Counted from the stretch's first letter, positions 18,114-28,518 are shown. The stretch: DNA of 64,000 bases from Streptococcus mutans (GCF_006739205.1 NZ_AP019720.1:1054001-1118000); one strand, 5' to 3'. A program made the numbers and translations. The notes: generated from the letters alone by a model not told the origin.

Positions 18114-18947
18114 ATGACAGAATCATCTATTAATCTTTTGTTTTCAATTGATAATCGCTTTGTTGAACAGTTCAAAGTCACCTTATATTCTTTGTATCAA
18201 AATATTTCCAATAAAAACTTAAAGATTTATATGTTACAAAAGGAGTTATTAGCCGATCATAAAGCAATTGAGCGTTTTTGTTATCAATTAGGACTGTCTT
18301 ATGAACCAATTATTATTGGTGAGGAGGACTTCAAAGATGCTCCAGTTAGCGATCGTTATCCAGAAACCATTTATTACCGCCTCTTAGCTCAAGACTATCT
18401 TCCTAAAAGCCTAGATAAAATCCTTTATTTAGATGCCGATATTCTCTGTCTTAATGATATAGCCCCTCTCTATCAAATGGATATGAAAAATTATATTTAT
18501 GCAGCCGCTAGTCATGTATCAGATAAAAGTATTACTGATATTGTCAACAAACTACGCTTGAATAATTTTGAAGCAGAGGGTTATTTCAATTCTGGTGTTC
18601 TTTTGATGAATTTAGAACAATGCCGGCAGAAGATTAAACCACAAGATATTATGAATTATATTTCTAGAAAAGGAAATACCCTATTATTACCGGATCAAGA
18701 CGTTCTCAATGCACTGTATGGTACGAAAACGCATCTTATCCCTGATGAAATTTATAATTATGATGCTAGATATAATATCATCTATTTTACTCGTAGTCTT
18801 GGAGAATGGGATCTTGATTGGGTCATTGAAAATACGGTTTTCTTACATTTTTGTGGTAAAGATAAACCTTGGAGAAAAGACTACAAGGGACGCTATGCAG
18901 CTCTGTATAAACATTATCAGCATAGAGTTAAAATATTAGAAAAATAA
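18114..18947 (+). CDS. Glycosyltransferase family 8 protein
   Basis: A 277-residue GT-A fold retaining glycosyltransferase (LgtC-like). The DxD metal/nucleotide-sugar motif is KILYLDADILCLNDI (about 100). A second signature is YFNSGVLLMNL (about 161-171), and there is a C-terminal HFCGKDKPW. No signal peptide or membrane helix, so it is cytoplasmic or peripheral. Acceptor unknown; the family builds cell-surface glycans or glycosylates serine-rich adhesins. Likely cotranscribed with the upstream dehydrogenase. Confidence 0.88.
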   Translation: MTESSINLLFSIDNRFVEQFKVTLYSLYQNISNKNLKIYMLQKELLADHKAIERFCYQLGLSYEPIIIGEEDFKDAPVSDRYPETIYYRLLAQDYLPKSLDKILYLDADILCLNDIAPLYQMDMKNYIYAAASHVSDKSITDIVNKLRLNNFEAEGYFNSGVLLMNLEQCRQKIKPQDIMNYISRKGNTLLLPDQDVLNALYGTKTHLIPDEIYNYDARYNIIYFTRSLGEWDLDWVIENTVFLHFCGKDKPWRKDYKGRYAALYKHYQHRVKILEK

Positions 18948-19079
18948 GAAAGAATGGGAGTGGAAGTCTCATTGATTTTTAAAAGAATAAAGGACCACTT
19001 TATTGGCTGTTTTGTACAAAATCTATGGTATGGGGGGCTTGCTGGCTATAGATGAGTTGAATCTTATTAGGAGATATTG

Positions 19080-19772
19080 ATGGCACGTATTTTACAAATT
19101 GAAGATAATAATGATATCCAGAAAATTTTACGAGACTTTTTTTCAGAAGAGCATGAGGTAATCCAAGCATACTCAGGAACCGAGGGCTTGCGGTTATTTG
19201 AATCGGAAAATATTGACCTAGTTCTTTTAGACATTATGCTGCCTGGAAAAAGCGGTGAACAAGTTCTTCAAGAAATTCGCAAAGTTAGCTCTGTTCCCAT
19301 TATCATGCTGACTGCTCTTAGTGATAAGCAGATGATCAGTCAATATTTGCTTGCAGGTGCTAACGATTATATCGTCAAACCTTTTAATCTCGAAGAAGTT
19401 TATGCACGGGTGACAGTTCAACTACGTAGTGTAACAAAAAGCCACAATCCAGCAACTACTAAACAGACGGCTTTGTCAATTAAAAATATCACTGTCAATC
19501 CCGATACTTTTGAAATTTCTTATTTAGAAAAATCTGTACGATTAGGAAAGAAAGAATTTCAGATTTTACATGCCTTGCTTCAGTACCCTAAGAAAATATT
19601 TACCAAAGAAGACTTGTATGAATCGGTTTGGAAAGAGCCTTACTTACCCGGTGATAATACTTTAAATGCGCAGTTAAGCAATCTTCGCAGGAAACTCGCA
19701 CAGGTTGATGATAGCACAGACTACATTGAAACAATCTGGGGATTAGGTGTTCGACTAAAAGGAGAAGATTGA
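19080..19772 (+). CDS. OmpR/PhoB-family response regulator
   Basis: 230 residues. The receiver has acidic residues IEDNND, phospho-acceptor Asp in LVLLDIMLPGKSG (about 52), the Thr in IIMLTALSD and Lys in DYIVKPF. The C-terminal winged helix (about 130-228) ends ETIWGLGVRLKGE. The start is ATG 19080 after TTAGGAG; an in-frame TTG just upstream is less likely. It overlaps the histidine kinase start (TGATG). Confidence 0.92.
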   Translation: MARILQIEDNNDIQKILRDFFSEEHEVIQAYSGTEGLRLFESENIDLVLLDIMLPGKSGEQVLQEIRKVSSVPIIMLTALSDKQMISQYLLAGANDYIVKPFNLEEVYARVTVQLRSVTKSHNPATTKQTALSIKNITVNPDTFEISYLEKSVRLGKKEFQILHALLQYPKKIFTKEDLYESVWKEPYLPGDNTLNAQLSNLRRKLAQVDDSTDYIETIWGLGVRLKGED

Positions 19773-20650
19773 TGATTGTGATCTTATTTTTTGGTTTAAG
19801 TCTTGCCTTTATTCTAGCCATAATCTATCTTATACGCTACCATTTGGCAGTGAAATCTCTGAGTCAACAGATTGAAGAAAAAATAAATAATACTAGTCAG
19901 AGACGTTTTACATTGAAAAATCAACCTAAAAGTCTCATTGAATTAACAAATAAGATCGAAAACCTATTTGGAAAGATTGAAAAGACAAGCCTTATAGCTC
20001 TTCAGGAAAAGAAAACCTTAGATATGGCTATTAGTAACATTGCCCATGATATTCGAACACCCTTGACCATTGCTAGCGGTTATACTCAAAAAAGTCTGCA
20101 TAAGGAAACAGTTGATGCAGCCGATTTGGAAAAAATTTCTGAAAATCTGACTATAGTTTCTAAACGTCTTGAAGCTCTTTTGGAATATCGTCGCCTTACA
20201 GAAGGAACTATCCGACCGCAGGTACAAAAGATTGCGCTGTCACATCTTGTTACCAAGAGTATTCTTTCATATTACGATATGTTTCAACAGGTTGGTATAA
20301 CGCTTGATTTGCAGATTGAGGAAAAGATTCCATTTGAGACAGATCCTGAGATTTTTGAACGTTTTTTTCAAAATATTATTAGTAATATTCTTAAACACGG
20401 CAAAAATCAAGCACAGTTAATCTTGAAGAAAACAGATCAAAAAATTGTTCTGCAAACCAAAAATATCGTCCGGCAGCCCATCCAGCATTTGGATCAGCTG
20501 ACAACACGTTTTTATACAGAAAACATGTCAGATACGGAAAAATCTTCAGGCCTGGGACTTTATATCACACAGCATTTAGTGGACATTTTAGGCGGAGAAT
20601 TGATTTTAACAACTGAAGGGAATTGGTTTATTTTAACTGTAACGCTATAA
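19772..20650 (+). CDS. Sensor histidine kinase, short N-terminal sensor
   Basis: 292 residues. One N-terminal membrane helix (residues 3-24), no sizeable extracellular sensor, then a HAMP-sized linker. The H-box is AISNIAHDIRTPLTIASGYTQ (His near 92); the N box is FQNIISNILKHGKN and the G2 box SSGLGLYITQHLV. Kinases with so little sensor often work with an ABC transporter. The two-gene exporter on the opposite strand (20.7-22.4 kb) ends at the same shared terminator and is a candidate partner. Confidence 0.9.
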   Translation: MIVILFFGLSLAFILAIIYLIRYHLAVKSLSQQIEEKINNTSQRRFTLKNQPKSLIELTNKIENLFGKIEKTSLIALQEKKTLDMAISNIAHDIRTPLTIASGYTQKSLHKETVDAADLEKISENLTIVSKRLEALLEYRRLTEGTIRPQVQKIALSHLVTKSILSYYDMFQQVGITLDLQIEEKIPFETDPEIFERFFQNIISNILKHGKNQAQLILKKTDQKIVLQTKNIVRQPIQHLDQLTTRFYTENMSDTEKSSGLGLYITQHLVDILGGELILTTEGNWFILTVTL

Positions 20651-20699
20651 AAAAAGAATCATTGTGCATTATTATATTTTATGCACAATGATTCTTTTT
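20651..20699. terminator. Bidirectional terminator between the kinase and ABC exporter genes
   Basis: A perfect 19-bp stem: 20651-20669 pairs with 20681-20699 around an 11-base loop, with A/T runs at both ends. It serves convergent transcripts from both strands. Confidence 0.92.
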
Positions 20700-21441
20700 A
20701 TAAGTCTTGCTTTTTAAAAAGAATTAAACCAAATAATGCAAAGATGACGATAAATCCGAGAGCAACTAAAGTCGAATTTTGTGCAACAGTTGCATCACTT
20801 GCAAGGACAAAGTTGAAATTTAAGCCAAAGTACTTAAATAGTTCTATTTTAGGGAAGAAAACGGCAGGGAGGCCCAAGACGGCAGTCCCAAGAATAAAAC
20901 TTACAAAGATAGCTACAATTGAGTGAGTCATATAAAGAGCAAAGGTAGCGATGCTGGCCCATGCAATACTGCATAGCAGTTGGATAAGGACTGTTACTGC
21001 AAAATGTGCAGCGAAATTATGGGGTGCTGTACCCAGACCATGAACGATTGTTCCCAAAATGAAAGCTAGTGCATATGAGAGGATAAACTGACTAAATGAG
21101 ATAGCAATAATGACAGAAGCTTTCGCAAAGAAATAACCGGTTCGCGACACACCGCAAGTAATACTATTTTTATATAATTTTTGATTTAAATCCACACCAA
21201 CAACGATAGCAATAATAATTAAGATAAACAACACTGTAGTAGAAATATTATTCGAGCAATTGACAAGAGCTTTAAAACCAGTCCAAGTAGTTTTTACTTT
21301 TTGTGGAGGCTGGATACCAACGTGCCCTGTATCTCCAAAAAAAACACCAGAAATAATATTTAATATTAGAAAAAATTCTGAAATCCAAAAACCTTTGGAG
21401 CGAAATAGACGATAGAAATCAGCTTGAATTGTGTGTAACAT
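20698..21441 (-). CDS. ABC-2 type permease subunit
   Basis: 247 residues with six predicted membrane helices, starting MLHTIQADFYRLFRSKGFW, the typical N-terminus of BcrB/lantibiotic-immunity-type permeases. It ends in the shared terminator. The partner ATPase gene lies 20 bp upstream. A role in peptide or antibiotic export is inferred from family and from the adjacent two-component system. Confidence 0.82.
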   Translation of the reverse strand: MLHTIQADFYRLFRSKGFWISEFFLILNIISGVFFGDTGHVGIQPPQKVKTTWTGFKALVNCSNNISTTVLFILIIIAIVVGVDLNQKLYKNSITCGVSRTGYFFAKASVIIAISFSQFILSYALAFILGTIVHGLGTAPHNFAAHFAVTVLIQLLCSIAWASIATFALYMTHSIVAIFVSFILGTAVLGLPAVFFPKIELFKYFGLNFNFVLASDATVAQNSTLVALGFIVIFALFGLILFKKQDL

Positions 21442-21461
21442 AACGAACTCTCCTTTCTTTA

Positions 21462-22370
21462 TTATTCTACAATTTGTGTGAAGTAATCTTCTAAATCTTG
21501 GCGTTTGTAGTAGATTTCGTCAATATCAACAGCATTTGCAACTAGTTCTTTGACAATGCCTTTGATACTATGAGATTGTCCGAACACATGAATTTCATTG
21601 TCCGCGTTAGTGACCTTAATACGATAATTCATTTGATCCTGAAGAATTTGGCTGGCTTCATTGATATGACTGGTCTTTAAAACGATATAGTCTTCGCTTT
21701 GGGTATCAAAATCAGCCTTGCTAATTTCCTTGATAATACGACCATTCTCAATAATACCGAACTTAGTAGCCACTTGATAAAGCTCAGATAGGATATGACT
21801 GGAAATAATCACTGTCATGTCGTGTTCTTCGTTAAGTTTCTTAATCATGTGCCGAAATTCTTTGATCGCCACGGGATCCAAGCCATTAATTGGTTCGTCT
21901 AAGATAAGAAAATCTGGTTTGACAATCAAAGCTATAGCTATACCCAGACGCTGTTTCATACCAAGTGAAAAACCACGAAATTTTTTCTTACCTGTATTGG
22001 TAAGGCCAACCAGCGTTAAACTTTCGTCAATCACTTTGTCAGCATTAGGAACATGCCGTGCCTTGCAGTAGTAGTGCAGATTTTGTCGGGCAGTCAAATG
22101 ATTAAGTGCAACAGGTGTCTCAATCACAGAACCGACACGCTTAAGAGCGTGTGTCCATTCGCTCTGGGTGCTAGAACCAAAGACTGAAACACTTCCCTGA
22201 CTTGGTTGAATAAGCTTTGTAATGACTTTGATGAGAGTTGTCTTACCTGCACCATTTTTACCAATTAGCCCATAAATCTCACCTTTTTGAATGGTAAGAT
22301 TAACATTATCAAGCGCTAATTGTTGTCCATATCGTTTGGACAAGTGTTTGATTTCAAGTACCTTTTTCAT
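21462..22370 (-). CDS. BcrA-type ABC transporter ATP-binding protein
   Basis: 302 residues. Walker A GLIGKNGAGKTTLIKVIT (about 34-51), signature GFSLGMKQRLGIA (about 133), Walker B PDFLILDEPINGLDP, H-loop ISSHILSEL. The ~80-residue C-terminal extension after the ATPase core is typical of bacitracin/lantibiotic exporters. Start follows a GGAGGCAAATAA-like site. Forms a two-gene operon with the permease. Confidence 0.9.
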   Translation of the reverse strand: MKKVLEIKHLSKRYGQQLALDNVNLTIQKGEIYGLIGKNGAGKTTLIKVITKLIQPSQGSVSVFGSSTQSEWTHALKRVGSVIETPVALNHLTARQNLHYYCKARHVPNADKVIDESLTLVGLTNTGKKKFRGFSLGMKQRLGIAIALIVKPDFLILDEPINGLDPVAIKEFRHMIKKLNEEHDMTVIISSHILSELYQVATKFGIIENGRIIKEISKADFDTQSEDYIVLKTSHINEASQILQDQMNYRIKVTNADNEIHVFGQSHSIKGIVKELVANAVDIDEIYYKRQDLEDYFTQIVE

Positions 22371-22508
22371 AATTTATTTGCCTCCTTTTTTAATTAATCA
22401 AACTGTAGTATTTCTTTTTACACTTTAAGTATAGAACTTGAAAATCAAATAAATATCAATTAATTCTCAAATATCTCTAAAAAATTGCCTTAAATAAAAG
22501 GTTATCGT

Positions 22509-22541
22509 ATCTTTCCGAAAAACTATAATTTTCTTGAAAAT
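22509..22541 (+). other. dif: dif chromosome-dimer resolution site (difSL type)
   Basis: The 33 bases match the streptococcal/lactococcal difSL consensus as I know it. The left half begins ATCTTTCCGAAAAACTAT, and the right half ends TTTTCTTGAAAAT with partly inverted TTTTC/GAAAA arms. It sits 53 bp in front of xerS, its cognate recombinase gene, as in other streptococci, and marks the replication terminus. Confidence 0.85.
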
Positions 22542-22562
22542 AATGTGTAAGTGTGCTATACT
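22534..22562 (+). promoter_or_regulatory. Candidate xerS promoter overlapping dif
   Basis: TTGAAA (22534-22539), exactly 17 bp, then TATACT (22557-22562). The -35 lies within the right arm of dif, so recombinase bound at dif could exclude RNA polymerase. Confidence 0.6.
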
Positions 22563-22594
22563 TTTAATAATCACAATTATGGAGCTATATTTAA

Positions 22595-23665
22595 ATGAGA
22601 CGTGAACTCTTACTTGAAAAAATTGATGAACTTAAGGAACTTATGCCTTGGTATGTGCTAGAGTATTATCAATCTAAATTGACAATTCCTTATAGTTTTA
22701 CGACCTTATACGAATATTTAAAAGAATATCGGCGTTTCTTTGAATGGTTAATCAATTCTGGCGTTTCTGATGCGAATAAACTTGCCGATATTCCGCTGGA
22801 AACTTTGGAGCATCTTAGTAAAAAAGATATGGAATCCTTTATTCTTTATTTACGAGAACGAACTCTTTTAAACACTAAAAACAAACGTCAAGGTGTTTCT
22901 CAGACAACGATAAACCGCACACTTTCAGCCTTATCAAGCCTTTATAAATACTTGACTGAGGAAGTTGAAAATGCTGATGGTGAACCTTATTTTTATCGAA
23001 ATGTCATGAAAAAGGTATCAACTAAAAAGAAAAAGGAAACATTGGCCGCACGAGCTGAGAATATTAAACAAAAGCTCTTTTTAGGCAATGAAACAATGGA
23101 ATTTTTAGAATATGTGGATTGTGAATATGAACACAAACTTTCTAAACGCGCTCTTTCCTCTTTTCGAAAAAATAAAGAAAGAGATTTGGCAATTATTGCT
23201 TTGCTGCTAGCATCTGGAGTTCGTCTTTCAGAGGCTGTTAACCTTGATCTTAAGGATGTTAATCTCAATATGATGATTATTGAAGTTACCCGTAAGGGCG
23301 GCAAACACGATTCGGTCAATGTCGCTGGTTTCGCTAAACCTTATTTAGAAAACTACATTACTATCAGACGGGGGCGCTACAAGGCTGAAAAGACTGATCT
23401 AGCTTTCTTTTTATCCGAATATCGTGGTGTTCCTAATCGCATGGATGCTTCTTCTATTGAAAAAATGGTTGCTAAATATTCGCAAGATTTCAAAATCCGC
23501 GTCACTCCCCACAAACTAAGACACACGCTTGCAACTAGATTATACGATGCTACCAAATCACAAGTTTTGGTCAGTCATCAATTAGGTCATGCTTCTACTC
23601 AAGTAACAGACCTTTATACTCATATCGTTAATGATGAACAAAAAAATGCTTTAGATAAATTATAA
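22595..23665 (+). CDS. xerS: Tyrosine recombinase XerS
   Basis: 356 residues. The single Xer recombinase of streptococci, replacing the XerC/XerD pair and acting at dif with FtsK. The N-terminal SAM-like domain (1-130) is followed by the catalytic domain. The catalytic set is visible: Arg in [15 protein letters not shown], Lys in [10 protein letters not shown], HxxR in [13 protein letters not shown], His in LGHASTQVT and the Tyr nucleophile in DLYTHIV. Length and motif order match the family. Confidence 0.95.
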   Translation: MRRELLLEKIDELKELMPWYVLEYYQSKLTIPYSFTTLYEYLKEYRRFFEWLINSGVSDANKLADIPLETLEHLSKKDMESFILYLRERTLLNTKNKRQGVSQTTINRTLSALSSLYKYLTEEVENADGEPYFYRNVMKKVSTKKKKETLAARAENIKQKLFLGNETMEFLEYVDCEYEHKLSKRALSSFRKNKERDLAIIALLLASGVRLSEAVNLDLKDVNLNMMIIEVTRKGGKHDSVNVAGFAKPYLENYITIRRGRYKAEKTDLAFFLSEYRGVPNRMDASSIEKMVAKYSQDFKIRVTPHKLRHTLATRLYDATKSQVLVSHQLGHASTQVTDLYTHIVNDEQKNALDKL

Positions 23666-23889
23666 CATAACTATATTTATGTAAATATATATTAAAATGA
23701 CTTGATTTCCCATACCTCATAGTTAGTATAGCTATGTAAAAAGGTTTGGGGAACTTTTGAGGCAGGAGCATGAAAACATATATGTCTATACCCGTGGTGC
23801 TAGCTAGTTAATTTCAAAATACAATAAAAAGCCCAAATAGACTATACTGTAAGTGTCTAAACAGACAGGAGGTAGTCTAATTCCTAATC
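23666..23889 (+). other. Noncoding region after xerS with a long imperfect hairpin
   Basis: TTCCCATACCT plus CATAG (23707-23722) can pair with CTATG plus AGGTTTGGGGAA (about 23731-23753), a likely xerS terminator structure. Only very short ORFs occur in the rest, and I recognise no gene. Confidence 0.4.
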
Positions 23890-24123
23890 TGACCTGCACT
23901 CTAAAAGTTGGACAGAAAATCTAACGATAGGGGTGTTTTTTGATGAAATTAACGTATATGAAAAGACTTTCAAATCACTTGACAAACTTGAAAAAGCCAT
24001 CACTAATTACATTTTTTATTACAACAATAAACGAATCAAGACAAAACTAAAAGGACTCAGTCCTTGTGCTACAGGACTAAATCCTTTCAATAATTTCTTG
24101 TCCAACTTTTTGGAGTCAGTACA
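23890..24123 (+). mobile_element. Internally deleted IS3-family element (about 234 bp) with both terminal repeats
   Basis: The left end begins TGACCTGCACTC and the right end, read inversely, TGTACTGACTCC; both continue into AAAAGTTGGACA. Just inside the left end is an ATG reading MKLTY, like the start of an IS3 orfA. It joins directly to sequence coding for the C-terminus of the orfB integrase (KTFKSLDKLEKAITNYIFYY, then NNKRIKTKLKGLSP, in a frame starting at 23933). TAATC occurs on both sides (23885-23889 and 24125-24129) as a candidate target duplication. The element cannot make its own transposase. Confidence 0.75.
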
Positions 24124-24160
24124 TTAATCTTCTAGAACTCTTTATATAGATAAATTTTCT

Positions 24161-25552
24161 TTAATCAAAATCAATGGTAACAGAAACATTTTGTACAGGG
24201 ACATCGTAGAAAGGATCTTCACGACGCCCCAAGAAATCTTTTGCTTGTTGCGGGAAAGAAGCGTAACTTAAAACATCTTCTTCACTTCTTGCATATTCAG
24301 CAATTTCCTGTCTAAGTTTAGGTAATTGAGGCTCGATTAAATCTGCTGGACGAACAGTAATCACTTCTTCATTCCCAATGATTTTTTCTTTAATATCATC
24401 GGCAATGGCTGCAGGTGGACGCCCATAAAGTCCACGGACATAATCCTTAATTTCGTTAGGAACAACCTTATAACGTTCATCAGAGATAATGTTCAGTAGA
24501 GATTGTGTCCCAACCATTTGCGATAAAGGTGTAACCAATGGCGGATAGCCCAAATCGGCTCTAACACGAGGAACTTCGGCCAACACTTCTTCATAGCGAT
24601 TGGCCAATCCCTGTTCTGTTAATTGACTAAGCAAATTAGACAACATACCACCTGGAACTTGATAAATCAAAGTTTTAGGCTCAACATCCTTAACCTTAGG
24701 ATTTAAAAGACCTTCTGCACGATAATGATCACGGATAGTATTGAAGTGAGCTGCTGCTGTCTCAACTTTCTGTAGATCAACACCTGTTTCAAAACCAAGT
24801 TCTTCTAAAGCGATAACTATAGATTCTGTCGCTGGTTGACTAGTTCCGCCTGCAAAGGAAGATACAGCAGTATCAATAATATCAGCACCAGCTTCTGCAA
24901 CCTTAAGATAAGTCATTTCAGAGATACCACTTGTCGCATGAGTATGTACTTCTAGTGGCAAATCAATCGTTTCTTTGGTACGCTTTACAAGGTCATAACC
25001 TGTTTGAGGTGTTAAAACACCAGCCATATCCTTGATACAAATGGAGTCTGCTCCGATTTCAGCATATTCTTTAGATAAATGAACAAAATAATCAACTGTA
25101 TGAACAGGACTAGTTGTATAAGAAATAGCCACTTGAGCATGTCCGCCAGCTTCCTTAGTAGCACTAACTGCCGTTTGTAGATTACGCGGATCATTCAAAG
25201 CATCAAAAATACGGACGATATCAATACCATTTTCAACCGATTTTTGAATGAAAGAGCAAACAACATCATCAGCATAATTGCGGTAGCCCAATAAATTTTG
25301 ACCACGCAGTAACATCTGCAATTTTGTCTTTTTAACATGTTTACGAATAGTACGCAATCTTTCCCATGGATCCTCGTTTAAAAAACGAAGGCAGGAATCA
25401 AAGGTCGCTCCACCCCACATCTCTAAAGCACGATATCCAGCTTCATCCAAAGTTTTAAGAACAGGTAACATTTCTTTAGTTGTCATTCGTGTTGCAATTT
25501 GACTTTGCTGCCCGTCTCTTAAAACCGTCTCCATAATATGGATTTTTGTCAT
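24161..25552 (-). CDS. oadA: Oxaloacetate decarboxylase alpha subunit (carboxyltransferase)
   Basis: 463 residues, the HMGL-like TIM barrel plus PYC-OADA conserved domain, without a fused biotin domain. Motifs: ETVLRDGQQSQIATRM at the N-terminus, SICIKDMAGVLTPQTGYDLV, metal-binding LEVHTHATSGISEM and VDIIDTAVSSFAGGTSQPATE. It transfers the carboxylate of oxaloacetate to biotin on the separate carrier encoded at 30207. It is the last gene of the minus-strand citrate operon, as in enterococcal clusters. Confidence 0.93.
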   Translation of the reverse strand: MTKIHIMETVLRDGQQSQIATRMTTKEMLPVLKTLDEAGYRALEMWGGATFDSCLRFLNEDPWERLRTIRKHVKKTKLQMLLRGQNLLGYRNYADDVVCSFIQKSVENGIDIVRIFDALNDPRNLQTAVSATKEAGGHAQVAISYTTSPVHTVDYFVHLSKEYAEIGADSICIKDMAGVLTPQTGYDLVKRTKETIDLPLEVHTHATSGISEMTYLKVAEAGADIIDTAVSSFAGGTSQPATESIVIALEELGFETGVDLQKVETAAAHFNTIRDHYRAEGLLNPKVKDVEPKTLIYQVPGGMLSNLLSQLTEQGLANRYEEVLAEVPRVRADLGYPPLVTPLSQMVGTQSLLNIISDERYKVVPNEIKDYVRGLYGRPPAAIADDIKEKIIGNEEVITVRPADLIEPQLPKLRQEIAEYARSEEDVLSYASFPQQAKDFLGRREDPFYDVPVQNVSVTIDFD

Positions 25553-25564
25553 TTCTATCCTCCT

Positions 25565-26101
25565 TTAGTGATTGATTTTGATGAATTTTGCGATAGCTTC
25601 TTGCATTTCAATAACACTGTGTTTACGAGAACGGCTACAAACTTTAGCATCGTTTTGGCAAATATAACATTGACGTCCAGGAAAACCGAGTTCCTGACGA
25701 CTGATTGGCTGCGGTATACCATTAACTAGATGTAAAACATCCAAATCCATCAGACGGCCAATGCTAATTTTTGTCTCAATAGCAATCATCTTCGTTTTCA
25801 ATTCTGATACAGGAAGGTCAGAAAGGCAATAATATTCCCAGCCAGTTTTTTGATGAACTTCCCTTTCAAAAATAATATGACCCCTTAAATCTTCTTTGAC
25901 AAGATTAATAATTGACTGAAAAGTTTTATTTAAACTTTCTGAGCTTTTAATTGGACCAGGGATGTTCATGCTAGCACACAGCAAGGATTGACCTTCAAAT
26001 TTTCGAAGTAAAGACAATTGTCGAAAGCTACGTTGTTCACGAGCTGCCATCATTTCCTCAAGCGTAACTTCTTCTCCCTTAAAAACATCTGTATCAGACA
26101 T
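25565..26101 (-). CDS. citX: Apo-citrate lyase phosphoribosyl-dephospho-CoA transferase
   Basis: About 178 residues. CitX attaches the prosthetic group precursor made by CitG to the acyl carrier subunit CitD. Features: [20 protein letters not shown] at the N-terminus and a C-terminal cysteine-containing [23 protein letters not shown], typical of the family. I start at ATG 26101 ([12 protein letters not shown]), which overlaps the citF stop; in-frame ATG 26113 or TTG 26116 are alternatives. Confidence 0.88.
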   Translation of the reverse strand: MSDTDVFKGEEVTLEEMMAAREQRSFRQLSLLRKFEGQSLLCASMNIPGPIKSSESLNKTFQSIINLVKEDLRGHIIFEREVHQKTGWEYYCLSDLPVSELKTKMIAIETKISIGRLMDLDVLHLVNGIPQPISRQELGFPGRQCYICQNDAKVCSRSRKHSVIEMQEAIAKFIKINH

Positions 26102-27629
26102 TGCGAACAACATCAATTAAGCTGCCATCACGGTATTCAATAAGCGCTACAATCTTATCACCATATTGAATAGGTTGAGGATTACCAACAATAGCGTAAG
26201 CTTTTTCTTTTAACTCTTCAATGGTCAATTGAGGTACTTTCAAATCTTTGAAATATTCAATCAAATCTGGACGATTAGGATTGATAGCGATACCAACTTC
26301 TGTTACGACAACATCAACACTTGTACCTGGTGTAATAACAGTATTAACCTTATCAACAAAAGTAGGAATGCGTCCACGAACCAATGGTGAGATAACCAGA
26401 CTCATTTTAGCAGCAAAAGCTGTATCGCAGTGACCACCTGATGCTCCGCGAATAACCCCATCCGAACCTGTCATAACATTAACATTAAAATTTGTATCAA
26501 CCTCCAAAGCTGAGAGAACGCAAGTGTCTAATTGATTGATAACAGAACCTTTACTTAATGGCGAAGCATACATATTAGCATCGATTTCATAATGTTTTTC
26601 AGCATTACGATCCAAAGATACAGCAGATGGATGGTCGAAATCTTGAACATCGAGGATCTTATCAACCAAACCTTCTTCCAATAGTTCAACCATTGCATTG
26701 GTAATACCACCGAGTGCAAAATTAGCTTTGATGTCATCTTTAATCATTTGTTCACGCATAAAACGTGTCACAGCAAGGGAAGCACCTCCAGTACCTGTCT
26801 GGAAAGAGAAACCTTCCTTATAGTAAGGAGAGCTTGTAATCACTTTAGCAGCATACTCTGCAATAAGTAATTCCTTAGGGTTCTTAGTATAACGTGTAGC
26901 GCCTTTGGCAATGCCTTCTGGATCACCAATAGCATCTACTACTACAATATAATCAACATCTGTTTGCGGGATGCTAATAGGTGTATTAGGATATGGCACC
27001 AAAGTATCTGTAACAATGACGACCTGATCAGCATATTTGGCATCAATCATAGCATAACCAAGTGAACCACAGGTTGTTTTTCCTCTAGTTCCGTTAGCGT
27101 TACCATAGGCATCTGAACTTGGTGCTCCCAAAAAGGCAACATCAATATGAATATCATCTGTTGCAATAGCACGTGCACGTCCACCATGAGAACGAATAAT
27201 AACAGGATTTTCCATAATGCCTTCTGAAATAGCGGCACCAACTTTATCACGCAAACCACTTGAAGTAATATTAGTAACAACACCATTTTTAATATGATCA
27301 ATCAGTGGTTCATGAACATTGGCAATTGAACTTGGAGCGATAGAGATATCCTTAATCCCCATCTTAGCGATTTCATCAAGCACCATATTCATGACATAGT
27401 CCCCTTCACGAAAATGATGATGGAAAGAAATAGTCATACCATCTTTGAGCCTTGTTTTTTCAATTGCTTCATGAATAGAAGATAAAAGTTTATCATCACT
27501 AGGTTTTACCGGTTTAACTTGTCGGCTGGATTCCTTATAGCTTTTAATATGTGCAAGTTCTCCTTCAAATGCACCATATTGATTGGCATATTTTCGAGGA
27601 ATATCACGTCCTAATTTATTTTCTGCCAT
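26094..27629 (-). CDS. citF: Citrate lyase alpha subunit (citrate:acetyl-ACP transferase)
   Basis: 511 residues, CitF family. Exchanges acetyl on the carrier for citrate. The N-terminus [19 protein letters not shown] is characteristic; the body carries CoA-transferase-like glycines ([17 protein letters not shown]) and [15 protein letters not shown]. It overlaps citE upstream by 14 bp and citX downstream, so the order citD-citE-citF-citX is tightly coupled. Confidence 0.95.
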   Translation of the reverse strand: MAENKLGRDIPRKYANQYGAFEGELAHIKSYKESSRQVKPVKPSDDKLLSSIHEAIEKTRLKDGMTISFHHHFREGDYVMNMVLDEIAKMGIKDISIAPSSIANVHEPLIDHIKNGVVTNITSSGLRDKVGAAISEGIMENPVIIRSHGGRARAIATDDIHIDVAFLGAPSSDAYGNANGTRGKTTCGSLGYAMIDAKYADQVVIVTDTLVPYPNTPISIPQTDVDYIVVVDAIGDPEGIAKGATRYTKNPKELLIAEYAAKVITSSPYYKEGFSFQTGTGGASLAVTRFMREQMIKDDIKANFALGGITNAMVELLEEGLVDKILDVQDFDHPSAVSLDRNAEKHYEIDANMYASPLSKGSVINQLDTCVLSALEVDTNFNVNVMTGSDGVIRGASGGHCDTAFAAKMSLVISPLVRGRIPTFVDKVNTVITPGTSVDVVVTEVGIAINPNRPDLIEYFKDLKVPQLTIEELKEKAYAIVGNPQPIQYGDKIVALIEYRDGSLIDVVRNV

Positions 27630-28518
27630 TTGAAATATCCTCCCCAGTAAGTAATCCAGCGGCCTTAGCTAAAGCAATAACACGTTGAGCACGCTCAACA
27701 ATTGGTTTATCAACCATTTTACCCTGAAGCGAAACAACACCAGAACCTTTGCTTTCAGCCTCATGAATGGCCCAAACAACTTCTTTTGCCTTTTGAATTT
27801 CTTTTTCATTTGGAGCGTAAATTGCATTAACCAATGGAATTTGACGAGGGTTGATAACAGATTTACCATCAAATCCAAGTTGCCTAATTAAACGTACTTC
27901 ATTTTGAAATCCTTCTGGATTATTAACATCAGAATAAACAGTGTCAACTGCTGCGATACCGGCGGCACGAGCAGCATGTAAAATCATATTGCGAGCAAAG
28001 AAAAGTTCTTGACCATCAGGATAACGGCGCGTTCTCATATTGGTAACATAATCTTCAGCTCCAAGAGCAATCCCAATTAAACGATCTGATGCTTTAGCAA
28101 TTGCAAGCGCATTCAAAACTCCTTGGGCAGATTCAATTGCTGCCATCATTTTCGTACGCCCAATTTCGATGTCATTGTTACGCTCTACTCTTTCAATGAC
28201 ATCTTCAACTTCTCTAATATCTTTAGCAGTTTCTGTTTTTGGCAATCGAATAACATCAACACCGGCTATAATAACCGCTTCAATGTCTAAAGCGCCGCAA
28301 CTATCTAAACTATTGATACGAACAACTGTTTCCACCTTGCTGTAATCAAATGTTTTTAAGGCAAAATGAACTAATGTTCTAGAAGCATCCTTTTCTTTAA
28401 GAGAAACAGAATCTTCCAAATCAAACATAATGGAGTCCGCACCATATAAAGGAGCATCTCGCAGCATAGCTGCATTGGCACCGGGAACAAACATCATTGT
28501 TCTTCTTAAGCGTTCCAT
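27616..28518 (-). CDS. citE: Citrate lyase beta subunit (citryl-ACP lyase)
   Basis: 300 residues of the HpcH/HpaI aldolase superfamily. Motifs: [23 protein letters not shown], metal-binding [23 protein letters not shown] and [13 protein letters not shown]. Cleaves citryl-ACP into oxaloacetate and acetyl-ACP, Mg-dependent. It overlaps citD by 13 bp and citF by 14 bp. Confidence 0.95.
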   Translation of the reverse strand: MERLRRTMMFVPGANAAMLRDAPLYGADSIMFDLEDSVSLKEKDASRTLVHFALKTFDYSKVETVVRINSLDSCGALDIEAVIIAGVDVIRLPKTETAKDIREVEDVIERVERNNDIEIGRTKMMAAIESAQGVLNALAIAKASDRLIGIALGAEDYVTNMRTRRYPDGQELFFARNMILHAARAAGIAAVDTVYSDVNNPEGFQNEVRLIRQLGFDGKSVINPRQIPLVNAIYAPNEKEIQKAKEVVWAIHEAESKGSGVVSLQGKMVDKPIVERAQRVIALAKAAGLLTGEDISNGRK

